From Crossaster papposus (taxonomy: Eukaryota > Echinodermata > Asteroidea > Velatida > Solasteridae), in assembly GCA_037893245.1 (NCBI GenBank), contig JBAIAA010000313.1:990001-1054000 (forward strand): DNA of 64,000 nt, in the 5' to 3' direction. This document shows, piece by piece, positions 46,801-58,800 of the stretch. Position 1 is the first letter of the stretch, and each line of letters starts with the position of its first letter. The position numbers were made by a program, and so were the translations under genes. Below the pieces are notes generated by a model that was not told the DNA's origin, made no database searches, and was given only the letters and a program-made list of their open reading frames with translations.

Positions 46801-49800
46801 TTTTCACGAGGCGAACCCGCGATAATATTCCTCCTATCCAATCTGAGCCACTCAATATTGTATTCAATGTTGGGAATAAGCAGTTGTGGTTCTGTTGCGG
46901 TGGCGAGTTGGGTGGCGAGTGGACCGCCGAGGCAAGTATGTTTTGGTGAGTGGGGTGGCGAGTAGGGTGGCGATTGGAGTGGCCAGTGGGGTGGCGAGTG
47001 GGGTGGCCAGTGGGGTGGCGAGTGGGCCGCCGAGGCAAGTATGTTTTGGTGAGTGGGGTGGCGAGTAGGGTGGCGATTGGATGGCGAGTGAGGTGGCGAG
47101 TGAGGTGGCGAGTGAGGTGGCGAGTGGGGTGGCGAGTGTGGTATCGAGTGGGTGGCGAATAGACTGCCGAAGTAAGTATGTTTTGGTGAAATAAAAAGCT
47201 TTTCCTTTTTTTTGCTTGAAAAGAATTGGAGGACAAGGACCCGATTAGTTCACGTTTCAGTAGTCTCACTTGATCTTCCTATTTCACACTACATCTTGCG
47301 CAGAGTAGTAAGAAAGGCAGTACTTTTGCTTTCGGATGTTTGGATGTATCCTCCTGACAGTTTCACTCAGAGAATTTTTTTAAAGTTTGTCCTTGGTAAT
47401 TTAACTCTTTTTTAGGGGGGGGGGAGCACTTGTAGTTTTCTATTAATTATAGGTTTAATCAAAGTCATCTGGAAAAAGTATCAAGCTCAACTCTAGAATC
47501 TTGTAATCTAATCAAATTGTTGATCGAACAATACGCAACGTGATCCTCTCGCGGTATGAAATAGTGCACTTAATTCCTTGTTTCAAAGTGCTATCTGAGT
47601 TTAGTTTTAGTTTCACGCAACTGATAAACAGCATAATCGACTTATCCTCAAATTTAACAAAAAAGAAAGTTGCCTTCCAAGCTTCAGTGAAACAAAACGT
47701 GACTTCACTTTGACTTTGTGCCCTATACCGAACAGGACAAGATAAGACAAAAACACTGTTTACAAGATTTAGTGGTAATCACATAATTAAATAATACATG
47801 GATCGGTTAAACATGTTAAGTTTGGACTTGATATTAAGCAAGACGGATTACAGTCTAATTATTGGCTAAAATGACTTAACAAATGTCAATAAATTAAGTA
47901 CTCTGGGAGTTAAGTAGGAATGATTTCAGTTTACACTTGAACGTATCAAATGTACATTTTTTAAATAAAATACAAAAAAAAAGTTATCACCTTGATTGTT
48001 CTTTTTCAAGGGCATCTTGAAGCAGCCCAAGTCTACCGAAGCCATTGTCTTGCTCAGAAGTTTGCCTTCCAATTTGGCGCATCCCTGGAAGTATTCCGGT
48101 GATACTGACAACTTGTACAACTCGGCACAGATCTCCGCGCCAATCTCAGTTCCGGAGAATTTCACGCAGACTGGATCGGGATTTATAACTGCGACAAAAA
48201 CATATTTAAAAGTAGTGCATACGACATTTTTGCAAGCTTGAACAACCCGAAACTATACTCGACTTTATTCGAATATCGACTGAAGAATATAATCAAGCAT
48301 CATGTAAAATCGTGGCACCTGATGTGCTGTAATTTTAAAGAAAAGTTAACTTTTGTATCAATTCCCAACTGTTTTCTTTCTTTTTTCAAAAACTTTCCCC
48401 CACTCCATCAAATTGAGTTTCTCCCAGTGCAAGGATACACATGATAATTACCCGACGTACTGATTATCACTGAATGCTCCGTTCCGTCTAAAGCCGGGTC
48501 AGGGAACCATGCTACAAGAACATTTGTTTTCCTCTGGGGTTTTTTTCCCCAGCATCTATGAACCGAAAATCTTCTAACAGAAGAATGAAGCAATATTTTT
48601 TCTATAAAAAACTAATTCCCTAATCCAGCTATTTTTGAAATGTACAACCAAAGCTGTATACTACAAATCTTTCTGGTATATTACAACACGTCAAGCAACA
48701 ACACGACACAACACGACACAACACGACACAACACAAAACGACACAACACGACACAACACGACACAACACGACACAACACGACACAACACGACACAACACG
48801 ACACAACACGACAACCTTATCAATGTGGACCTTACTGGATGGGGTTGTACGTTTTGGCTATTGTTTTCATTTCGGTCTATTCCTACCCAATTTGTAAGAG
48901 TTGAATCCGTTGGCTGGTTAATTTGTATTCTTAGCGGTTCTTTCCTCGCCTTCCACCACTATGACCCGGGTTCGAATCTGGCCTTGGCCAATAAAGGATT
49001 GGGTTTTCAGTCCCTGTCTGACCCTGTAGGGTTTCCCTAGGATATTCTTCTGGTGTTTTTCCCCTACGTCTAAAACTGTACCTTCTTCTCATTGTCTTCT
49101 CTCTCTACGGGTTTCTGCAGGCTTACGAGCTACAGTGACGAGGACACTTTTTATAGATCCTTGGTTTCATTACCAGAAATAAATAATTTAAAAAAATAAA
49201 AAAATCTTACTCGACACAGTTTTCTCGGAGATAACTTTTCCATCGAAGGTGATGAACAACTTGGCGCCGATTTGCTCAGAAATGAAAGTCACGTTGACAC
49301 AAGCTGCAGTCAGTAAAACAGGGTGGAATTGTTTTGTGAATGAACAATTTCAAAAGACCAAAATCCAATCTAAACTGTAGGAACGACACGGAGTTTAATC
49401 AAAAAAGCCATTTGAGTTTGCACTTGAGTCATTTCAATCATATCCAATAATGTTTCACTCTAAAACGTGTGGTTCTTAACATTTTAGTTGGTGAAAGAGC
49501 AGATATTCGCTCCTTTTAAAAAAAAATAAAAGTAAAGCAACAAATACCAATTCTAGGTTTATTTTGTTTTTACGATGGCAGGTTTAATTTTGTTCCCTTT
49601 AAGATCAATAAAAACAGTTGGTTGAAGTCCGACTTTCTAAACGACACCATGTGCGCAATATTAATTCACAATTGTACATACCTTGTCTTCTAACTCAATG
49701 AAGATGTTTCGGGATATCTTAACAAATATCTGTCGTGAGTATGGTGGCGTATACCTTTTGAGTTGATTTTAAGGGCGGAAATCTTGACGGGCTGACAGCA

Positions 49801-52800
49801 TCCGCAATCTTTGCCTTTGCACGAACAGGGCGAAGCAGCCACCGACGGCCGGCCTTCTGAAAGCTCCGTCCATGCCACATCGTCACTTTGAACTTGGTCT
49901 GTAAGGTCAGGTAGATTAGTGTAAACACTGCTCATTCTTAATTACATTGAATAATACATGTACATTAAAAACAAGTGTGGAGACATCATCCTAAAATTCT
50001 AAAGCTTGTGGTGGATGTGCCCTACAGAACAGGACAAGATAAGACAAAAACCACTGATTACAAGATTTAGTGGTGATCACATAATTAAATAATACATGGA
50101 TCGGTTAAACATGTTAAATTTGGACTTGATATTAAGCAAGACGGATTACACTCTTATAAAATGACTTAACAAATGACAGTAAATTAAGTACTCTTGGAGT
50201 TAAGTAGGAATGATTTCAGTTTACACTTGAACGTATTAAATGTACATTTTTATATGAAATACAAAAAAAAAAGTTATCACCTTGATTGTTCTTTTTCAAG
50301 GGCATCTTGAAGCAGCCCAAGTCTACCGAAGCCACTGTCTTGCCCAGAAGTTTGCCTTCCACTTTGGCGCATCCCTCGAAGTCTTCCGGCGATACTGACA
50401 ACTTGTACAACTCGGCGCAGATCTTCGCGCCAATCTTTCCGGGGAATTTCACGCAGACTGGATCGGGATTTTTAACTGTGACAAAAACATATTTAAAAAG
50501 TAGTGCATACGACATTTTGCAAGCATGAACAACCTGAAACTATACTCGACTTTATTCGAATATTTACTCGACTGAATAATATAATCTAGCATCCTGTGAA
50601 ATCGTGGCACCTGATGTGCTGTCATTTTAAAGAAAAGTTAACTTTTGTTCCCCACTCCATCAAATTGAGTTAGTCCCATTGCAAGGGTACACATGATAAT
50701 TACCCGACGAACTGATTATCACTGATTGCTCCGTTCCGTCTAAAGTAGGTTCAGGGAACCAATGCTACAAGAACATTTGTTTTCCTCTGTTTTTTTCCTC
50801 AGCATCTATGAATCCAAAAACCTTCTAACAGAAGAATGAAGCAATATTTTCTATAAAATACTAATCCCCTAATCCAGTTGTTTTTGAAATTTACAACCAC
50901 AGCTGTATACTACAAATCTCTCTTACAGTATCTTACAACACAAGCTACAAAACACAACACAACACGACACGACACGACACGACACAACATCACAGCACAG
51001 CACAGCACAGCACAGCACAGCACAGCACAGCACAGCACAGCACAGCACAGCACAGCACAGCACAGCACAACACAACACAACACAACACAACACAACACAA
51101 CACAACACAACACAACACAACACAACACAACACAACACAACACAACACAACACAACACAACACAACACAACACAACACAACACAACACAACACAACACAA
51201 CACAACACAACACAACACAACACGACAACCTTATCAATGTGGACCTTACTGGATGGGGTTGTACGTTTTGGCTATTGTTTTCAGTTCGGTCTATTCCTAC
51301 CCAATTTGTAAGAGTTGAATCCGTTGGCTCGTTAATTTGTATTCTTAGCGGTTCTTTCCTCGCCTTCCACCACTATGACCAGGGTTCGAATCTGGCCTGG
51401 GCCAATATGGATTGGGTTTTCAGTCCCTGCCTGACCCTGTAGGATTTCCCCAGGATATTCTTCTGGTGTTTTTCCCCTACGTCCAAAACTGTACCTTCTT
51501 CTCATTGTCTTCTCTTCACAGGTTTCTTCAAGCTTACGAGCTACAGTGACGAGGGCACTTTTGATAGATCCTTTGTTTAATTTAAAAAAATTAAACAAAT
51601 CTTACCCGACACAGTTTTCGCGAAGAGAACTTTTCCATCGAAGGTGAGGGACAACTTGGCGCCGATTTGCTCAGAAAGGAAAGTCACGTTGGCACAAGCT
51701 GCAGTCAATAAAACAGGGTGGAATTATTTGTTTAATACACTGTTTACACTTGAGTCATTTCAATCAAATCCAATAAAGTTTCCCATAAAAAACGTGTGGT
51801 TCTTAACATTTTAGTTGGTGAAAGAGCAGATATTCGCTTCTTTTTTAATAAAAGTAAAGCAACAAATACCAATTCTAGATTTATTTTGTTTTTACGATGG
51901 CAAGTTTGATTTTTTTCCTTTAAGATCAATAAAAACAGTTGGTTGAAGTCCGACTTTCTAAACGACACCATATGCGCAATATTAATTCACAAGTACAAAC
52001 CTTGTCTTCTAACTCAATGAAGATGTTTCGGGATACCTTAAAGGGATCGTATACGTTTGGTAATTGGAACCCACTGTTTGTTTCAATCATATATACTTAT
52101 AGATATATACCATAAAACTAACCTGTACAAATTTCATTTTAAAAGGTGGTAGCGATTTTGAGATATTGCCGAAAATCTGGAGCGGTTATGTCCACGCAGG
52201 AAGAATAATCTGCATTGGAATACACAATCTGAGAAACGTCACTGCAGTAATGCTTCTCAGATTTAAATATTTGAGGATAAAAAGTGATATCTTTTTCCAT
52301 AACCGCAGTACTTCGAAGTGAAAAGTTTCTTTAAAAAATGCATTATACTATCCAAAGCTGCTGTACTTCTTACCAAGTAAGTTTTTATTGCCATTAATTG
52401 TTGGAGTAATTACCAAACGTATACGATTCCTTTAACAAATATCTGTCGTGAGTATGGTGGCGTATACCTTTTGAGTTGATTCCAAGGGCAGAAATCTTAA
52501 CGGGCTGACAGCATCCGCAATCTTTGCCTTTGCACGAACAGGGCGAAGCAGCCACCGACGACCGGCCTTCTAAAAGCTCCGTCCATGCCACATCGTCACT
52601 TTGAACTTGGTCTGTAAGGTCAGGTAGATTAGTGTAAACACTGCTCATTCTTAATTACATTGAATAATACATGTACATTAAAAACAAGTGTGGAGGCATC
52701 ATCCTAAAAATCTAAAGCTTGTGGCGGATGTGCCCCACAGAACAGGACAAGATAAGACAAAAACCACTGATTACAAGATTTAGTGGTGATCACATAATTA

Positions 52801-55800
52801 AATAATACATGGATCGGTTAAACATGTTAAATTTGGACTTGATATTAAGCAAGACGGATTACACTCTTATAAAATGACTTAACAAATGACAGTAAATTAA
52901 GTACTCTTGGAGTTAAGTAGGAATGATTTCAGTTTACACTTGAACGTATTAAATGTACATTTTTATATGAAATACAAAAAACAAAGTTATCACCTTGATT
53001 GTTCTTTTTCAAGGGCATCTTGAAGCAGCCCAAGTCTACCGAAGCCATTGTCTTGCCCAGAAGTTTGCCTTCCACTTTGGCGCATCCCTCGAAGTCTTCC
53101 GGCGATACTGACAACTTGTACAACTCGGCGCAGATCTTCGCGCCAATCTTTCCGGGGAATTTCACGCAGACTGGATCGGGATTTTTAACTGTGACAAAAA
53201 CATATTTAAAAAGTAGTGCATACGACATTTTGCAAGCATGAACAACCTGAAACTATACTCGACTTTATTCGAATATTTACTCGACTGAATAATATAATCT
53301 AGCATCCTGTGAAATCGTGCAGCACCTGGTGTGCTGTCATTTTAAAGAAAAGTTAACTTTTGTTCCCCACTCCATCAAATTGAGTTAGTCCCATTGCAAG
53401 GGTACACATGATAATTACCCGACGAACTGATTATCACTGATTGCTCCGTTCCGTCTAAAGTAGGTTCAGGGAACCAATGCTACAAGAACATTTGTTTTCC
53501 TCTGTTTTTTTCCTCAGCATCTATGAATCCAAAAACCTTCTAACAGAAGAATGAAGCAATATTTTCTATAAAATACTAATCCCCTAATCCAGTTGTTTTT
53601 GAAATTTACAACCACAGCTGTATACTACAAATCTCTCTTACAGTATCTTACAACACAAGCTACAAAACACAACACAACACGACACGACACGACACGACAC
53701 AACATCACAGCACAGCACAGCACAGCACAGCACAGCACAACACAACACAACACAACACAACACAACACAACACAACACAACACAACACAACACAACACAA
53801 CACAACACAACACAACACAACACAACACAACACAACACAACACAACACAACACAACACAACACAACACAACACAACACAACACAACACAACACAACACAA
53901 CACAACACAACACGACAACCTTATCAATGTGGACCTTACTGGATGGGGTTGTACGTTTTGGCTATTGTTTTCAGTTCGGTCTATTCCTACCCAATTTGTA
54001 AGAGTTGAATCCGTTGGCTCGTTAATTTGTATTCTTAGCGGTTCTTTCCTCGCCTTCCACCACTATGACCAGGGTTCGAATCTGGCCTGGGCCAATATGG
54101 ATTGGGTTTTCAGTCCCTGCCTGACCCTGTAGGATTTCCCCAGGATATTCTTCTGGTGTTTTTCCCCTACGTCCAAAACTGTACCTTCTTCTCATTGTCT
54201 TCTCTTCACAGGTTTCTTCAAGCTTACGAGCTACAGTGACGAGGGCACTTTTGATAGATCCTTTGTTTAATTAAAAAAAATTAAACAAATCTTACCCGAC
54301 ACAGTTTTCGCGAAGAGAACTTTTCCATCGAAGGTGAGGGACAACTTGGCGCCGATTTGCTCAGAAAGGAAAGTCACGTTGGCACAAGCTGCAGTCAATA
54401 AAACAGGGTGGAATTATTTGTTTAATACACTGTTTACACTTGAGTCATTTCAATCAAATCCAATAAAGTTTCCCTCAAAAAACGTGTGGTTCTTAACATT
54501 GTAGTTGGTGAAAGAGCAGATATTCGCTTCTTTTTTAATAAAAGTAAAGCAACAAATACCAATTCTAGATTTATTTTGTTTTTACGATGGCAAGTTTGAT
54601 TTTTTTCCTTTAAGATCAATAAAAACAGTTGGTTGAAGTCCGACTTTCTAAACGACACCATATGCGCAATATTAATTCACAAGTACAAACCTTGTCTTCT
54701 AACTCAATGAAGATGTTTCGGGATACCTTAAAGGGATCGTATACGTTTGGTAATTGGAACCCACTGTTTGTTTCAATCATATATACTTATAGATATATAC
54801 CATAAAACTAACCTGTACAAATTTCATTTTAAAAGGTGGTAGCGATTTTGAGATATTGCCGAAAATCTGGAGTGGTTATGTCCACGCAGGAAGAATAATC
54901 TGCATTGGAATACACAATCTGAGAAACGTCACTGCAGTAATGCTTCTCAGATTTAAATATTTGAGGATAAAAAGTGATATCTTTTTCCATAACCGCAGTA
55001 CTTCGAAGTGAAAAGTTTCTTTAAAAAATGCATTATACTATCCAAAGCTGCTGTACTTCTTACCAAGTAAGTTTTTATTGCCATTAATTGTTGGAGTAAT
55101 TACCAAACGTATACGATTCCTTTAACAAATATCTGTCGTGAGTATGGTGGCGTATACCTTTTGAGTTGATTCCAAGGGCAGAAATCTTAACGGGCTGACA
55201 GCATCCGCAATCTTTGCCTTTGCACGAACAGGGCGAAGCAGCCACCGACGACCGGCCTTCTAAAAGCTCCGTCCATGCCACATCGTCACTTTGAACTTGG
55301 TCTGTAAGGTCAGGTAGATTAGTGTAAACACTGCTCATTCTTAATTACATTGAATAATACATGTACATTAAAAACAAGTGTGGAGGCATCATCCTAAAAA
55401 TCTAAAGCTTGTGGCGGATGTGCCCCACAGAACAGGACAAGATAAGACAAAAACCACTGATTACAAGATTTAGTGGTGATCACATAATTAAATAATACAT
55501 GGATCGGTTAAACATGTTAAATTTGGACTTGATATTAAGCAAGACGGATTACACTCTTATAAAATGACTTAACAAATGACAGTAAATTAAGTACTCTTGG
55601 AGTTAAGTAGGAATGATTTCAGTTTACACTTGAACGTATTAAATGTACATTTTTATATGAAAAACAAAGTTATCACCTTGATTGTTCTTTTTCAAGGGCA
55701 TCTTGAAGCAGCCCAAGTCTACCGAAGCCACTGTCTTGCCCAGAAGTTTGCCTTCCACTTTGGCGCATCCCTCGAAGTCTTCCGGCGATACTGACAACTT

Positions 55801-58800
55801 GTACAACTCGGCGCAGATCTTCGCGCCAATCTTTCCGGGGAATTTCACGCAGACTGGATCGGGATTTTTAACTGTGACAAAAACATATTTAAAAGTAGTG
55901 CATACGCCATTTTGCAAGCATGAACAACCCGAAACTATACTCGACTTTATTCGAATATTTTACTCGACTGAAGAATATAATCTAGCATCCTGTGAAATCG
56001 TGGCATCTGGTGTGCTGTCATTTTAAAGAAAAGTTAACTTTTGTTCCCCACTCTATCAAATTGAGTTAGTCCCATTGCAAGGGTACACATGATAATTACC
56101 CGACGTACTGATTATCACTGATTGCTCCGTTCCGTCTAAAGTAGGTTCAGGGAACCAATGCTACAAGAACATTTGTTTTCCTCTGTTTTTTTCCTAAGCA
56201 TCTATGAATCCCAAAACCTTCTAACAGAAGAATGAAGCAATATTTTCTATAAAATACTAATCCCCTAATCAAGTTGTTTTTGAAATTTACAACCACAGCT
56301 GTATACTTTAATCTCTCTTACAGTATCTTACATCAAAACACAACACAACACAACACGACACGACACGACACAACAACCTTATCAATGTGGACCTTACTGG
56401 ATGGGGCTGCACGTTTTCAGTTCAGTCTATTCCTACCAAATTTGTAAGAGTTGAATCCGTTGGCTCGTTAATTTGTATTCTTAGCGGTTCTTTCCTCGCC
56501 TTCCACCACTATGACCCGGGTTCGAATCTGGCCTGGGCCAATAATGGATTGGGTTTTCAGTCTTTTTTCCCCAGTTTTTCCCAGGATAGTCTTCTGGGGT
56601 TATTCTCCTACGTCTAAAATTGTACCTTCTTCTCATTGTCTTCTCTTCACAGGTTTCTTCAAGCTTACGAGCTACAGTGACGAGGGCACTTTTGATAGAT
56701 CCTTTGTTTAATTTTAAAAAAAATTAAAAAAATCTTACCCGACACAGTTTTCTCGAAGATAACTTTTCCATCGAAGGTGAGGGACAACTTGGCGCCGATT
56801 TGCTCAGAAAGGAAAGTCACGTTGGCACAAGCTGCAGTCAATAAAACAGGGTGGAATTGTTTTGTGAATACACTGTTTACACTTGAGTCATTTCAATCAA
56901 ATCCAATACATTTTTCCTCCAAAACGTGTGGTTCTTAACATTTTAGTTGGTGAAAGAGCAGATATTCGCTTCTTTTTTAATAAAAGTAAAGCAACAAATA
57001 CCAATTTTAGATTTATTTTGTTTTTACGATGGCAGGTTTGATTTCTTCCCCTTAAGATAAATAAAAACAGTTGGTTGAAGTCCGACTTTCTATACGACAC
57101 CATGTGCGCAATATTAATTCACAATTGTACAAACCTTGTCTTCTAACTCAATGAAGATGTTTCGGGATACCTTAAAGGGATCGTATACGTTTGGTAATTG
57201 TAACCCACTGTTTGTTTCAATCCTATATACTTATAGATATATACCATAAAACTAACCTGTACAAATTTCATTTTAAAAGGTGGCAGCGATTTTGAGATAT
57301 TGCCGAAAATCTGGAGCGGTTATGTCCACGCAGGAAGAATAATCTGCATTGGAATACACAATCTGAGAAACGTCACTGCAGTAATGCTTCTCAGATTTAA
57401 ATATTTGAGGATAAAAAGTGATATCTTTTTTCATAACCGCAGTACTTCGAAGTGAAAAGTTTCTAAAAATGCAGTATACTATCCAAAGCTGCTGTACTTC
57501 TTACCAAGTATAGTTTTTATTGCCATAAATTGTTGGAGTAATTACTAAACGTATACGATCCCTTTAACAAATATCTGTGGTGAGTATGGTGGCGTATACC
57601 TTTTGAGTTGATTCCAAGGGCGGAAATCTTGACGGGCTGACAGCATCCGCAATCTTTGCCTTTGCACGAACAGGGCGAAGCAGCCACCGACGACCGGCCT
57701 TCTAAAAGCTCCGTCCACGTCACATCGTCACTTTGAACTTGGTCTGTAAGGTCAGGTAGATTAATTGTAAACACTGCTCATTCTTAATTACAATGAATAA
57801 TACATGTACATTAAAAACAAGTGTGGAGGCATCGTCCTAAAACGCTAAAGCTTGTGGCGGATGTGCCCTGCAGAACAGGACAAGATAAGACAAAAACCAC
57901 TGATTACAGGATTTAGTGGTGATCACATAATTAAATAATACATGGATCGGTTAAACATGTTAAATTTGGACTTGATATTAAGCAAGACGGATTACACTCT
58001 TATAAAATGACTTAACAAATGACAGTAAATTAAGTACTCTTGGAGTTAAGTAGGAATGATTTCAGTTTACACTTGAACGTATTAAATGTACATTTTTATA
58101 TGAAATACAAAAAAAGAGTTATCACCTTGATTGTTCTTTTTCAAGGGCATCTTGAAGCAGCCCAAGTCTACCGAAGCCACTGTCTTGCCCAGAAGTTGGC
58201 CTTCCACTTTGGCGCATCCCTCGAAGTCTTCCGGCGATACTGACAACTTGTACAACTCGGCGCAGATCTTCGCGCCAATCTTTCCGGGGAATTTCACGCA
58301 GACTGGATCGGGATTTTTAACTGTGACAAAAACATATTTAAAAGTAGTGCATACGCCATTTTGCAAGCATGAACAACCCGAAACTATACTCGACTTTATT
58401 CGAATATTTTACTCGACTGAAGAATATAATCTAGCATCCTGTGAAATCGTGGCACCTGATGTGCTGTCATTTTAAAAAGTTAATTTTTGTATCAATTCCC
58501 AACGATGTTGTTTGTTTTGTTCAAAAACTTTTCCCCATTCCATCTAATTGAGTTAGTCCCATTGCAAGGGTACACATGATAATTACCCGACGTACTGATT
58601 ATCACTGATTGCTCCGTTTCGTCTAAAGTCGGTTCAGGGAACCATGCTACAAGAACATTTGTTTTCCTCTGGGTTTTTTCCCCCAGCATCTATGAACCCG
58701 AAATCTTGTAACAGAAGAATGAAGCAATATTTTTTATAAAATACTAATCCCCTAATCCAGCTATTTTTGAAATTTACAACCAAAGCTGTATACTACAAAT

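Noticed and set aside
46658-47269. 203-residue minus-strand frame rich in RHPTRHLT
   Set aside because: Translation of the GTGGGGTGGCGA minisatellite in an intron.
49690-49935. Separate short genes starting at the ATG upstream of each exon A (MSSVYTNLPDL...)
   Set aside because: The ATG lies in the intron before a good acceptor (CTGACCTTACAG). It is out of frame in cassette 2, has no signal peptide, and the exon phases fit joining to the previous exon C.
50910-51318. Cys-Val-Val-Leu and Thr-Gln-His repeat proteins
   Set aside because: Translations of CACAA/CACAG microsatellites in introns, repeated at 48.7, 53.6 and 58.8 kb. Their frames follow array length, not coding constraint.
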